A stretch of DNA of 64,000 nucleotides from JBAXTE01 sp037130365 (GCA_037130365.1 JBAXTE010000017.1:1-64000); one strand, 5' to 3'; positions 42,054-51,330 are shown, numbered from the stretch's first letter. Notes: generated by a model from the sequence alone, not told the origin. Translations and numbers: made by a program.

Positions 42054-43262
42054 TTAAAGACCTAATTTCTTTTTTAAAACTTCTGGAATTGCTTTTTTGT
42101 TAATCATTATGTCGGTAGTTTTTGCTTTAACAAATGCTTCCGAAGCATAAAAATAACCTTTATAATCGTTAGATTCTGCCCATGAGTTTTTAACAATATA
42201 AAACTTATTACCGTTTTGATCTTTTGCAATTCCGGTAATATGCATCCCATGATCATCCGTAGTTTTGTAATTGTCAAATTCTTTTTGACGGTCTTCTTGG
42301 GTAATCACTTTTTCTTTACCAGGTTTGTCAAAAGTGTATAATTCTTTATCTTTTTCTTTCTGTGATAATTTATCCCAACGTGCCATTTCAAGGTTGTTTA
42401 ATGCAGAAATGTCTTTTGCAGGAACAATTGCTACTCCATTTTTAAAAGAAAAACCTTTTTCGCTCACATCACTGCCCCAAGCAATGGAATAACCATTTTG
42501 AATCGAGTTATCAATAATTGCAATTAAATCTTCCATAGGTACATTGTATGATTGTTCCCACATCCAATTGTCTTCAATTTCGAGTGCAAATGGTTTGTAA
42601 AATGGATGATGCATAAATGAAGTAACACACACATAATCGTCGGAATTTAATCCTATTTCTTTGGCATACGATTGAGGAGTGTAATCTTTTCCTTTATAGG
42701 TGAATTTTTCTGGAACTGGTCCAAAATAGGCATCTAAAATTGCTTTGTATGCAGTGTACCAAGCAGTTGAAATTGTTTTGTTTTCATCCTTAATAATTGC
42801 ATCTAAAAATGCTTTTAATGCTGCATCTACCTCTCCATGTACATGATTTTTTTCGCCATAATTTAATCCACGATAAATTTCTTCTGGTACAATCCCGTAT
42901 GAGCGAATCATATTCGTTACATCATGAAAAGCACCACCTTGTCCGAAGTTGATTTTTCCATGCATACGGAAATATTTCATTCCTTTTTCTTCGTAAGCAC
43001 GACGAACAATATACATTTCTGATAAATCAGTTTCACCTTTGTCCATTCTCAAAACTTCAGATTCTAAAAAAGATAAACCAGAATAGCTCCAACAGGTGCC
43101 GGCTCTATATTGATCTTTAACCGATGTTGCTTTAACCTCTTTTACTACGGTAAACTTATAACCTTCTGGTTTTGTTTCGGTTGAGGTTTGTGCGTTAAGA
43201 GTTGACACAGAGATTAATACTCCAATTGCCAACGATAGAATTTGTGTAAATTTTCTTTTCAT
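42054..43262 (-). CDS. secreted C1 cysteine peptidase (bleomycin hydrolase / aminopeptidase C type)
   Basis: A 402-residue precursor. Signal peptide 1-24 (ending STLNAQ), then a papain-fold peptidase of the C1B group: catalytic Cys in RAGTCWSYSGLSFLE (about 57), His in DDHGMHITG (about 338) and Asn in VKNSWAE (about 358). Cytosolic bleomycin hydrolases are 440-460 residues and have no signal peptide; exported versions are known in Bacteroidota. Likely role: peptide degradation in the periplasm. Monocistronic, with a promoter box at 43299-43292. Confidence 0.93.
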   Translation of the reverse strand: MKRKFTQILSLAIGVLISVSTLNAQTSTETKPEGYKFTVVKEVKATSVKDQYRAGTCWSYSGLSFLESEVLRMDKGETDLSEMYIVRRAYEEKGMKYFRMHGKINFGQGGAFHDVTNMIRSYGIVPEEIYRGLNYGEKNHVHGEVDAALKAFLDAIIKDENKTISTAWYTAYKAILDAYFGPVPEKFTYKGKDYTPQSYAKEIGLNSDDYVCVTSFMHHPFYKPFALEIEDNWMWEQSYNVPMEDLIAIIDNSIQNGYSIAWGSDVSEKGFSFKNGVAIVPAKDISALNNLEMARWDKLSQKEKDKELYTFDKPGKEKVITQEDRQKEFDNYKTTDDHGMHITGIAKDQNGNKFYIVKNSWAESNDYKGYFYASEAFVKAKTTDIMINKKAIPEVLKKKLGL

Positions 43263-43291
43263 TGTTTGTTATGTATTTGATTTCGTTTCTA

Positions 43292-43299
43292 CAAAAATA
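43292..43299 (-). promoter_or_regulatory. promoter -7 box of the C1 peptidase gene
   Basis: The minus strand reads TATTTTTG here, a TAnnTTTG match 29 bases before the ATG. Confidence 0.5.
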
Positions 43300-43526
43300 G
43301 ATAAAAATAATATGCAATTTAGTAAGTAAAAGTAAACAGACTTTTTTCTGCAAAATATTAAACCAACTTTTATCTATTTATTTGCTATTCAATTAGAATA
43401 ACAAAGTTAATTTCAAAATGTTTTTTTTCGGAATTTAATCGATATAATCTCTTATTCGTAAGATGAAAGTATCAATTTACCCTGTTTTTGAATATTAATA
43501 AGTATAAAGTCAGAATAAAACTTCAA

Positions 43527-44297
43527 CTAATCATTTTTTCGTTTAGGATAGCTTTTGTAGCGGATATTCATTTCAACTACAACATCGTAAGGAGTTCCAT
43601 TTATCATCAAGTTTTCAGATAGCTGGCAGAAATCAAGAAATTGCTCTAATTCAGATTCGTCGGTTAAATGATACGCTTTTATCAATACTTCCTTAGGGAT
43701 TTTATCATAAACCACTTCCCTTAGATTATCTTGATAAATTAAATTTGCTAACTTCCGTTTGTTTTTTGCCTCCTTGCTAAAAACGCTATAGAGTAATGAG
43801 ATTGGACCAGGCAATACAATTCCTCCCTTAGGATTATATTGTTTATCAGAAATTCTATCAAAGAGTTTGTTTTTAGGTTTTTCATGAAGTTTTAACGATA
43901 CGAATTCTTTTTTAAAAAGAGCATAAGTAGGAGGAAAGCCCCTTATAATTGCTTCTTTGAGCATAATAGTATCGGCAAGCAAAGTAACTTTAACATTAAA
44001 AACTTTATACGCAAGTTGAGAAGGAACTGTAACTCTATAGGGCTTGTAGCCCATTGAAGAAACCAACATACTATCGCCAGTTGCTGCAATAATTCTAAAT
44101 ATGCCTAAATCATTCGTAATAGTTCCTAGTTTTTTTGAAATGTTTAAAACATGAGCATTGACAATTGAAGAACCGCTACTATTCACAACACGCCCCTCTA
44201 TAATTATGTAGTTTTGAGCATTGGCGGAAATTTGAATAATGGTGACAATAGTTAATAAAGTGATTAAATTGAAGTTTGATTTAATGTGTTTTATCAT
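43527..44297 (-). CDS. CarboxypepD-regulatory-like domain protein
   Basis: A 256-residue protein: signal peptide (to ANAQ, about 28), a carboxypeptidase-regulatory-like/CNA-B beta domain (about 30-115: VVNSSGSSIVNAHVLNISKKLGTITNDLGIFRI, pieces VHV, GTxTNDxGxF), then a C-terminal region (120-256) with Lys/Leu-rich segments I do not recognise. In Bacteroidota such proteins without a TonB barrel are common and of unknown function; membrane or periplasmic placement is likely. Confidence 0.8.
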   Translation of the reverse strand: MIKHIKSNFNLITLLTIVTIIQISANAQNYIIIEGRVVNSSGSSIVNAHVLNISKKLGTITNDLGIFRIIAATGDSMLVSSMGYKPYRVTVPSQLAYKVFNVKVTLLADTIMLKEAIIRGFPPTYALFKKEFVSLKLHEKPKNKLFDRISDKQYNPKGGIVLPGPISLLYSVFSKEAKNKRKLANLIYQDNLREVVYDKIPKEVLIKAYHLTDESELEQFLDFCQLSENLMINGTPYDVVVEMNIRYKSYPKRKND

Positions 44298-44660
44298 GTT
44301 GTCGTGACTAATTAATTCTTCTGAAATTGGTCTAATAGATTAGTTAAAAATATGAATTTTAAAGAGCTGCTTGCAAAAAAGTGATTAAATCAAAGAAACG
44401 TGTATTTTGAATAAAAGCGTTCTTTCAAAATCCCACAACAGAGAGTAATTGAGAAAAGAGATCTTTCTTAACATCAATAAAAAGTAATGGTTAGAAAACC
44501 TGACTCTTCACATAAGTGCAAAATTATCTTTATTTTATTTACAATCACTAATTAACTTGAATAAAAGCCATTTATTGTGTTTGCCATACCCGTTAATAAA
44601 GATTTGTCAATTAATGAATTACTAGTTTATACATAAATTATTTAATCAGATTTCGTTTGG
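44298..44660. other. intergenic region without recognised features
   Basis: About 360 AT-rich bases between two minus-strand genes. I see no ORF of note, no clear hairpin terminator and no repeat shared with the rest of the window. Confidence 0.4.
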
Positions 44661-45359
44661 TTATTTTGAAGCTACAGCCATTGAAGCTATACTTATTTTC
44701 GTGTTTTGGTAGGTGAGCAATTTTTGAGCTGATGACTCGATAGTGGAACCTGTTGTAATTACGTCATCAACAATAAGTATATGTTTGTTAATAAAAACGT
44801 CAGGATCAACGCATAAAAATATATCTTTTACATTATTCCATCGTTCATATCTGTTTTTTTTTGTTTGGGTTTCAGTAAAAGTATTTCTGATGAAATTTTT
44901 CGTGTCCATAGGGATGTTTAAAGCTTCTGATAATCCGGCTCCAAATCGTTCACTTTGATTATACCCTCTAATAATTAATTTTTTAGGATGAAGCGGAATT
45001 GGAACTATTATATCTGGAATAGGACAACCAGATTGTAAAATTTCTTCACCATAAAGTTGGCCAATTTTTACACCAATTTCAGGGCTATTTTTATACTTAA
45101 ATTGATGTAATAACTTTTGAACATGCCCACCCTTTCGAAAATAATAATACGCTCCAGCGGATTCTACAGGAAATCTTCCCCAAAAAAGTTGATCTACAAT
45201 ATTCTCTTTCCCCAAACTTAAATGTGCCCTAGGCATTGAATATAAGCAGTTCGTACAAATAACATCTTCATGTTTAAGCAAAGAAGCGTTGCAAGCACTG
45301 CAAATGCGAGGATAAAACAAATGAAAAAAATCATTTAAAAAAGTAATCCCTTTGAGCAT
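44661..45359 (-). CDS. comF: ComF-family phosphoribosyltransferase-like protein
   Basis: About 232 residues from ATG 45359 (MLKGITFLNDFFHLFYP). The longer frame from a TTG at 45395 is rejected because it overlaps the promoter box TATATTTG (45400-45393). An N-terminal four-cysteine zinc site (CSACNASLL ... CTNCLY) is followed by a type I phosphoribosyltransferase fold with the PRPP loop ILIVDDVITTGSTIES near the end. The family is linked to natural competence and DNA uptake, although its biochemical role is unsettled. Divergent from the coiled-coil protein gene. Confidence 0.9.
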   Translation of the reverse strand: MLKGITFLNDFFHLFYPRICSACNASLLKHEDVICTNCLYSMPRAHLSLGKENIVDQLFWGRFPVESAGAYYYFRKGGHVQKLLHQFKYKNSPEIGVKIGQLYGEEILQSGCPIPDIIVPIPLHPKKLIIRGYNQSERFGAGLSEALNIPMDTKNFIRNTFTETQTKKNRYERWNNVKDIFLCVDPDVFINKHILIVDDVITTGSTIESSAQKLLTYQNTKISIASMAVASK

Positions 45360-45392
45360 AGCAGATTGAATAGAATTTAATTTTAGGCTCCA

Positions 45393-45400
45393 CAAATATA
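45393..45400 (-). promoter_or_regulatory. promoter -7 box of comF
   Basis: The minus strand reads TATATTTG, a TAnnTTTG match 34 bases before the ATG at 45359. It decides against the longer reading frame. Confidence 0.5.
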
Positions 45401-45455
45401 ATGATATTTAGTTGTGTCGTAACATGTTTTTACGTTATTATTTAAAATAATTTTG

Positions 45456-45463
45456 TAATTTTG
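45456..45463 (+). promoter_or_regulatory. promoter -7 box of the coiled-coil membrane protein gene
   Basis: TAATTTTG matches TAnnTTTG, 36 bases before the ATG at 45499. Confidence 0.45.
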
Positions 45464-45498
45464 CCCATTATATCAAAGTTAATTTATTAATTATCAAC

Positions 45499-46410
45499 AT
45501 GGAAACAGGCAAAGATATTCGAAAATTTAAAATTGCTACGATTCTATTATCATTTGTTGTAATAGGTCTAATAGTAGCATTGGTGCTTACTAGTGTTAAG
45601 GTGAGAACTATCGTTGTTGAAAAAGATAAAGTTGGCGAAGAATCAATAGAACTAAAAAGCGAACTCGATTCTCTGATGAGACAACACGAATTGATTAAAA
45701 AAGAGAACTTGGTTATAAGCGGAAAATTATCTGAAAAAGATAGTATTATCTTGGCTAATGCAAACGAAATAAATGTATTAATTGCAAAGAATACCGACTA
45801 TAAAAAAATAAAAAAGAAATTAGACTTACTTCGCAATATGACCCAAGGTTACCTTAACCAAATTGATTCTTTAATTACGGTAAACCATGGTTTAACCACT
45901 GAAAACACTAAATATAAAACTGATATCACTAAATATAAAGAGACCACTACTACGCTAGAAACGGAGAAAAAAGACCTTACTGAAAAAGTAAATTCAGCAG
46001 CTAAATTAAAGGCTTACAGTGTAATAGCAAAAGCAGTTAGATTGAAATCTAAAGGGACAAAAGAGGAAGTTGTAGAAAAAGCAAGTAAAACGGAGCGCAT
46101 AAAAGTAACATTTACGTTAAGCGAAAATGCTGTTGCAGCTGCTGGTAACAAAACAATTTATTGCAGAATTGCTCGTCCCGATGGTAAAATCCTGATTTTA
46201 GGAGAGGATGATGCTAACAGTTTTGTCTCTGGTGGAAATCGCTTGCAGTTTTCAGTTCAAAAGGTAATCAAATATGAAAACACATCACAATCGATAACTC
46301 TGAATTGGGATATTAAAAACGCTAAAGAAGAAGCGATTAAGGGTAGATATTACGTAATTCTATATGTTGATGGATATCAAATTGGAGATAGTTCGTTTGA
46401 TTTGAAATAA
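45499..46410 (+). CDS. membrane-anchored coiled-coil protein
   Basis: A 303-residue protein: a single membrane segment (13-32, IATILLSFVVIGLIVALVL), a long coiled coil (about 40-165) and a C-terminal beta domain (about 185-303; RIKVTFTLSENAVA ... YCRIARPDGKIL ... GRYYVILYVDGYQIG). The arrangement, a tether holding a beta sandwich away from the membrane, is seen in Bacteroidota proteins of unknown function. I cannot name a family. A strong terminator follows 50 bases later. Confidence 0.8.
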   Translation: METGKDIRKFKIATILLSFVVIGLIVALVLTSVKVRTIVVEKDKVGEESIELKSELDSLMRQHELIKKENLVISGKLSEKDSIILANANEINVLIAKNTDYKKIKKKLDLLRNMTQGYLNQIDSLITVNHGLTTENTKYKTDITKYKETTTTLETEKKDLTEKVNSAAKLKAYSVIAKAVRLKSKGTKEEVVEKASKTERIKVTFTLSENAVAAAGNKTIYCRIARPDGKILILGEDDANSFVSGGNRLQFSVQKVIKYENTSQSITLNWDIKNAKEEAIKGRYYVILYVDGYQIGDSSFDLK

Positions 46411-46456
46411 TTTGAATATTGACATTTAACACGTTTTGTTATCTGTATGATTTTTT

Positions 46457-46494
46457 TAAAAGAGTTGCCAATTTATTCGGGCAACTCTTTTTTT
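46457..46494 (+). terminator. rho-independent terminator
   Basis: AGAGTTGCC (46461-46469) pairs with GGCAACTCT (46480-46488) across a ten-base loop, with A before and a run of seven or more T after. It ends the coiled-coil protein gene. Confidence 0.9.
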
Positions 46495-46572
46495 GCTTTC
46501 AATATTATGGACTCTTTAAATTCATAGAATTCCATAATATGGTTTAAAAAAAATGTATCTTTACCACAAAAA

Positions 46573-47634
46573 ATGGCATCAGATTTTACTCAAATTTCAA
46601 AATATTTTAGCCCTAAAAGAGTAGCAATCCCTATTGTTATTGGTTTTTCTGTAGCTCTTTTTTTACTTATTCGTGACTTTAATCCCGACTCTTTTTCTAA
46701 AATAAATATTAACTTTCAGTTTTTCTTTTATCTTTTTCTTGCAATTTTTTTTCTGGTATTGCGTGACTTCTTTTACATTCTTCGACTGCGAATACTAACA
46801 GACAAAAAAATAAGCTGGAAGCATGCATTTCAAGTGATAATGTTATGGGAATTTACTTCTGCAATAACTCCGTCAGTAGTTGGAGGCTCTGCTGTTGCAA
46901 TGTTCATTATTCATCAAGACCATATTAGTTTGGGAAGATCCACCGCAATTGTTATGATAACCGCAATTATGGATGAGCTCTTTTATATCATTGCCGTTCC
47001 AGTTGCTGTTATAATTGCAGGTGCAAACAACGTTTTTACGAGTGCTTCGTTTAATACTTTTGGGATGAATTTTCACACTCAAGAGATTTTTTGGATTGGT
47101 TATGTATTTATAGTAATATTGATTTTTATTTTATCATTGGGTGTTTTTGTTAGTCCTAATGGCTTTAAATCATTTATTACTAGAATATTTAGAGTAAAAA
47201 TTCTTAGAAAGTGGAGCGCAAAATCAGAACACTTTGGGGATGAAATTATTTTAACATCTAAACAACTCAAAGGTAAGCCAATTAAATTTTGGGCATCGTC
47301 CTTTGGTGTAACAATGTTATCTTGGACTTCACGGTTTTTAGTAGTTAATGCATTAATTGCCGCTTTTTCAACCGTTTCTGCTGCAGATCATACTTTGATT
47401 TTTGGTCGTCAGTTAATTATGTGGGTAATTTTATTAATAAGTCCAACGCCTGGGGGAAGTGGAATAGCGGAATACTTTTTCCCAGTTTTCTTAGGTGACT
47501 TTCTGCCAAATGGTATTGCACCCACGCTTGCATTTCTATGGAGATTGCTCACATATTATCCATATTTATTTGTTGGAGTAATAGTTTTTCCACTTTGGGT
47601 TAAGCGAGTAATAAAAAACAAGTCTAAAACTTGA
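46573..47634 (+). CDS. second lysylphosphatidylglycerol-synthase-TM / UPF0104 flippase-like protein
   Basis: A 353-residue polytopic membrane protein, about eight segments. Family blocks: FYILRLRILTDKKISWKHAFQVIMLWEFTSAITPSVVGGSAVA (in parts), DELFYIIAVPVAV and SPTPGGSGIAEYFFP. It is distant from the paralogue at 33961 and more like the YbhN/AglD branch with the TPGGSG loop. Probably transports or flips a lipid-linked substrate. Monocistronic; a 51-bp palindrome follows the stop. Confidence 0.87.
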   Translation: MASDFTQISKYFSPKRVAIPIVIGFSVALFLLIRDFNPDSFSKININFQFFFYLFLAIFFLVLRDFFYILRLRILTDKKISWKHAFQVIMLWEFTSAITPSVVGGSAVAMFIIHQDHISLGRSTAIVMITAIMDELFYIIAVPVAVIIAGANNVFTSASFNTFGMNFHTQEIFWIGYVFIVILIFILSLGVFVSPNGFKSFITRIFRVKILRKWSAKSEHFGDEIILTSKQLKGKPIKFWASSFGVTMLSWTSRFLVVNALIAAFSTVSAADHTLIFGRQLIMWVILLISPTPGGSGIAEYFFPVFLGDFLPNGIAPTLAFLWRLLTYYPYLFVGVIVFPLWVKRVIKNKSKT

Positions 47635-47661
47635 AAGATTGATTAGACCTTGCCGAATATA

Positions 47662-47712
47662 AATAATTTAGCCCCGCAGATTTCAAATTGAAATCTGCGG
47701 GGCTAAATTATT
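47662..47712. terminator. 51-bp perfect palindrome between convergent genes
   Basis: 25-bp arms around a single A at 47687, with a GC-rich centre of each arm (AGCCCCGCAGATTTCAA and its complement) and AT-rich outer ends (AATAATTT...AAATTATT). It would form a very stable hairpin on either strand and lies between the flippase-like gene and gatD, so a bidirectional terminator is the simplest role. Confidence 0.75.
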
Positions 47713-47733
47713 CTTCAAATTCAATAATTATTT

Positions 47734-47888
47734 ATGACTGTCCGTTTTTTATACTATTGATGCTACTTTATGGCGCTGAAGGTGCCAAATATTAATAACC
47801 CCGTGCGATGCACGGGGTATAAATATTGTCGCGAAGCAAAACTAATTTTATGCCAAAATCAATGTTAGGGCTAATGACAGATAGTCAT
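47734..47888. repeat. short inverted-repeat element, family B, copy 3
   Basis: The ends ATGACTGTCCGTTTT and GACAGATAGTCAT are inverted repeats. The body matches copies 1 and 2, except that the stretch between the ACCCCGTGC...GCACGGGGT hairpin and GCGAAGCAAAACTA is shortened. It ends five bases before the gatD stop. Confidence 0.8.
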
Positions 47889-47892
47889 ATTA

Positions 47893-49278
47893 CTATTTAC
47901 GAACTTTTTTAATGAATTCTTCTACTTCTGGAACACCTCCTTGGAATACCAAATATCCATTATATGGTTCTCTTTCAGTGGTTTCGTCGTTAATAGGAGT
48001 AAGCATCATTCGTTTTACTTCTTCTGGATCGTTGGTTTGACCTAAAACCCATCCTAGTTTAATATATGCAGTTTCTGGAAGCATGTTTTCTGCTGGTACT
48101 ACACCGGAAGCCATTAAATCGCGACCAGTATCATAAACAAACATGTGGCAAAAACCATACATCGTTTGAACAGCCATAAACATGTGTACACCTTTTGCTT
48201 GAGCTCTTTTTATTGCAGGATATAACGGCTTATTTACGTGACCAAGGCCAGTTCCAGCAATGATAATTCCTTTGTATCCATTATCAACTAAAGAGTCAAT
48301 AATGTCAGGTTGCATATTTGGATAGTAATAAATTAAGGCTACTTTTTCTTCAAAATAAGGTTTTATAATTACATTTCTATCTTTACGACGTGGGTTATAT
48401 TTTTCTTTTATTGGAACAACACCTTTACGAGTAACTGTTGCGCAAGGTGTATCGCTGAGTGTTCTGAATGTAGACCGATATGAGGAATGCATTTTTCTAA
48501 CTCTTGTTCCACGATGCAGAAATCCATAATCATCAGATGTTGGTCCATACATACATACGAGAACTTCAGCAATATCGCCATGACCAGCTGCGGTGCACGC
48601 ATGCATTAGGTTTAGAGCAGCATCAGAACTTGGGCGGTCAGAAGAGCGTTGCGATCCAACCAAGATAATGGGAACTGGAGAGTTTTGAACCATGAAAGTC
48701 AATGCAGCAGCAGTGTGAGAAAGGGTATCCGTTCCATGGCCAATTACGATTCCGTCAATTCCATTTTCAATTTCTTTTCCAATTGCAATGGCTAGTTTCT
48801 TGTATTGGTCAGGTCCCATATTTTCACTAAACACGGCAAACAATTTTTCTGTATCGAGGTTGCAAATTGAAGCTAATTCTGGAACTGCTCCATATAACTC
48901 ACCAGGTGAAAAAGCAGGAATTACGGCTCCAGTTCTATAATCGAGGCGAGATGCAATAGTTCCTCCAGTTCCTAATAGTTTTACACTTGGTAATCCTTTG
49001 GTTGTTGGGAACTCTTTTTCTGGTATTTTATAATTCGCTTTTTGGTACCCCGTTTCGGACATATTCTCGATAGTTGTAATATCAATACCAATATTATATC
49101 CCGTTATTACCTTCATTACTATATGCTGATCGTCATCGTTTTCGGAACGTGGAAGAACTGTTCCAACGAATGTTCCTCTAATTGTATTTACAGTAGCTTG
49201 TCCCCAAACTCTAACATTATAGCGCTTTAAAACTTCAAGCGCTTCTCCTTTATATCCTTGAAAAATATCTTCACTCAT
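47893..49278 (-). CDS. gatD: archaeal-type Glu-tRNA(Gln) amidotransferase subunit D
   Basis: A 461-residue asparaginase-like subunit that releases ammonia from an amide donor for GatE. An N-terminal Tudor-like domain (about 18-80; GTFVGTVLPRS ... GYNIGIDITTI) is followed by an L-asparaginase I fold with nucleophile Thr107 (GTGGTIAS), Thr183 and Asp184 (GHGTDTLSHTAAALTF) and Lys262 (RVRKMHSS). VGSQRSSDRPSSDAALN and CMYGPTSDDY are GatD-specific blocks not found in ordinary asparaginases. It lies 21 bases after gatE in the same direction. GatDE is known as an archaeal enzyme, so its presence in this bacterial context is notable. Confidence 0.95.
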   Translation of the reverse strand: MSEDIFQGYKGEALEVLKRYNVRVWGQATVNTIRGTFVGTVLPRSENDDDQHIVMKVITGYNIGIDITTIENMSETGYQKANYKIPEKEFPTTKGLPSVKLLGTGGTIASRLDYRTGAVIPAFSPGELYGAVPELASICNLDTEKLFAVFSENMGPDQYKKLAIAIGKEIENGIDGIVIGHGTDTLSHTAAALTFMVQNSPVPIILVGSQRSSDRPSSDAALNLMHACTAAGHGDIAEVLVCMYGPTSDDYGFLHRGTRVRKMHSSYRSTFRTLSDTPCATVTRKGVVPIKEKYNPRRKDRNVIIKPYFEEKVALIYYYPNMQPDIIDSLVDNGYKGIIIAGTGLGHVNKPLYPAIKRAQAKGVHMFMAVQTMYGFCHMFVYDTGRDLMASGVVPAENMLPETAYIKLGWVLGQTNDPEEVKRMMLTPINDETTEREPYNGYLVFQGGVPEVEEFIKKVRK

Positions 49279-49299
49279 GATTAATTATCAATATTCGGT

Positions 49300-51279
49300 T
49301 TAAATAATACTATTTTTTACGGACGTTTCTAGTTCTTTCATCGATACATTTCCTATTGCAATTTTATGCAACTGACCCATCACCCAACGAACTCTAGCTT
49401 CATTATTCTCTTTCTCGAAAGCAGTTTGTGCAAATTTCAGATTGAGAAATGAGATTTTAGATTCTATTTCTTCTTTTGAAATTCTTTTGAAGTTGATAAT
49501 CGATAAAATTGAATCAAAATCCATTTGTGGGTGTTCGTAGGCAACTGGTAACATCACTTTTGCTAAATCAATTTCAATTTTGTGAATTTGTAAGTATTCT
49601 AAAAGATCAGCAATGCGTTGATAACTAAAATCACTAGCTGGTTTGTGATGTCCTTCAATAAATTTTTGTTCATGACCTAATAATGTACCAATAAATGAAG
49701 GTTTGATATTCGTTTTGGTAATTATTTCTTCAATTAATGGATAAAGGTTTTTCTTAAAGATATATGTAAAAGTATCTTCAGGAATTCCCCAGTTCTTCAT
49801 CTGTTGGTAACGATAAATTATCTCTGATGGTAAGTCAGCTCTAAGGGTTTCAATATATTCATTCGTAAGCGGAATAGGAGCAGAGTCGGTGTCAGGATAC
49901 ATTCTATCTGCACCAGGTAATACTCGTTCAAAAATTGTTGAACCGTTCGCAAATGATTTTCTTGTTTCTTGAGGTACACCTTCAAAAGCCATTATACAGC
50001 GTTCTTCGATTGTTTCGAGGGCTGTGTCAATATCCTCAGCATCTGCCCAGAATAGGATAAGTGCATCTGATTCTTCGGTTTCTAGTTTTTTCCCAATTTT
50101 CTCCCATTCTTCATACGTAAATACAGGATAAATTTCTTCGGAATGTAACATGTTTGGCTTTTCGAGACAAGCAATTACCTTTAATCGATCAGAGATTTCA
50201 TCAGCAAACATTTTTTCTGGTTGAGTAAAAAAGGAAAGCACTCCTTGAAATTGTGGAAGTTTAACAGCAATAATTTTTTTATTATTGTTTTCTGCTTCAA
50301 TTAGAGGTTTATAATTAGTCCCTAAAAGAGCGAAATCTAATTGTTGATGAGATATTTTCCATGTCTCTTTATCTGAAATTGACTGATTGAGATAATCGCG
50401 AATTTTGAGTAATGCCCATTGTCTAAAACACTCAATATGAGTTAATTCTGGAATCCACTTTGTGTGTGCAACTCCTTTAATCTCAACTCTAGTACCACCT
50501 TTACAGCTAACATTAACATCCTCTCGTCCAGCTCCAATACCTGTTCGAACCAAACCGGTGCTCCGATTTAAAAAACGGATATAATTACAAGCTTCCATTA
50601 CTTCAGCAGGATTTACCATATCAGGATAGGTCACAGTTTCGATAAGTGGCATTCCCAATCGGTCGGTGCGGTATACTCTAGTGTGACCAATATCAGATAC
50701 TTCTCTGCAAGAATCTTCCTCTATGCTAAGTTGAATGATACGAACTGTTTTGTTTTTTAAGGGAATTGAACCTTCAACACCTAAAATTGCAGTACGTTGA
50801 AAACCTGTAGGAATACTGCCATCAAGATATTGTTTTCTGGTGATGTGTATTTCTCCTACAATATTCAGTTTTGTGAGCAAAGAAATCTTTAACGCTCTCT
50901 CAACAGCTTGTCTGTTAATTGGAAAAGGCGGCGTGTCATCTACTTCATATGTACACGCAGTTTTGTTTTTAATTCGATAAACGATGTTTTTACGAGTTCT
51001 AAACTCCATTAAAGCAGTTCCATCGTAGCCACCAAGCTCACTTAAAGTTGGACGCATATGTCGGATTATCTCCGCATCAAAATCGTCTGCTTTTTGAAAT
51101 ATTCCTGCAGGGCAATTGCAAAATAATTTTTTATCGGTTAATAGTTGTTGGTGAACTTCTAAACCAGACATAAATCCAATTTCATCGTAAGTGCTCTGTG
51201 ATGCTTTTTTTCGAGGCACGTAGCCTACCTGCTTTTTAGTCTGATTGTAATTTTCTAATGGATCGAATCTCTTTTTCAT
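49300..51279 (-). CDS. gatE: archaeal-type Glu-tRNA(Gln) amidotransferase subunit E
   Basis: A 659-residue tRNA-binding, Glu-tRNA-activating subunit (GatB/GatE family). Kinase-like core about 30-320: GLEVHQQLLTDKKLFCNCP, YEVDDTPPFPINR, HITRKQYLDGSIPTGFQRTAI, QLSIEEDSCRE, RLGMPLIETVTYPDM, GAGREDVNVSCKGGTRVEIKG. An insert at about 335-460 (SFFTQPEKMFADEISDRL ...) corresponds to the AspRS-like GAD domain that separates GatE from bacterial GatB (about 480 residues, no insert). A helical YqeY-like tail (500-650) recognises tRNA. With gatD it converts Glu-tRNA(Gln) to Gln-tRNA(Gln). The promoter TACTTTTG at 51330-51323 is of Bacteroidota type. Confidence 0.95.
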   Translation of the reverse strand: MKKRFDPLENYNQTKKQVGYVPRKKASQSTYDEIGFMSGLEVHQQLLTDKKLFCNCPAGIFQKADDFDAEIIRHMRPTLSELGGYDGTALMEFRTRKNIVYRIKNKTACTYEVDDTPPFPINRQAVERALKISLLTKLNIVGEIHITRKQYLDGSIPTGFQRTAILGVEGSIPLKNKTVRIIQLSIEEDSCREVSDIGHTRVYRTDRLGMPLIETVTYPDMVNPAEVMEACNYIRFLNRSTGLVRTGIGAGREDVNVSCKGGTRVEIKGVAHTKWIPELTHIECFRQWALLKIRDYLNQSISDKETWKISHQQLDFALLGTNYKPLIEAENNNKKIIAVKLPQFQGVLSFFTQPEKMFADEISDRLKVIACLEKPNMLHSEEIYPVFTYEEWEKIGKKLETEESDALILFWADAEDIDTALETIEERCIMAFEGVPQETRKSFANGSTIFERVLPGADRMYPDTDSAPIPLTNEYIETLRADLPSEIIYRYQQMKNWGIPEDTFTYIFKKNLYPLIEEIITKTNIKPSFIGTLLGHEQKFIEGHHKPASDFSYQRIADLLEYLQIHKIEIDLAKVMLPVAYEHPQMDFDSILSIINFKRISKEEIESKISFLNLKFAQTAFEKENNEARVRWVMGQLHKIAIGNVSMKELETSVKNSII

Positions 51280-51322
51280 CTATAATTCCACTTATGTTAA
51301 AGATAATATTTGCTTTGAACCC

Positions 51323-51330
51323 CAAAAGTA
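51323..51330 (-). promoter_or_regulatory. promoter -7 box of the gatE-gatD operon
   Basis: The minus strand reads TACTTTTG, a TAnnTTTG match 44 bases before the gatE ATG. It shows that these archaeal-type genes are under a native Bacteroidota promoter. Confidence 0.5.

Noticed and set aside
47893..51279. Archaeal contamination as the explanation for gatD/gatE
   Set aside because: The genes lie inside continuous Bacteroidota sequence, have a Bacteroidota promoter box, and a repeat family shared with two other places in the window abuts gatD.
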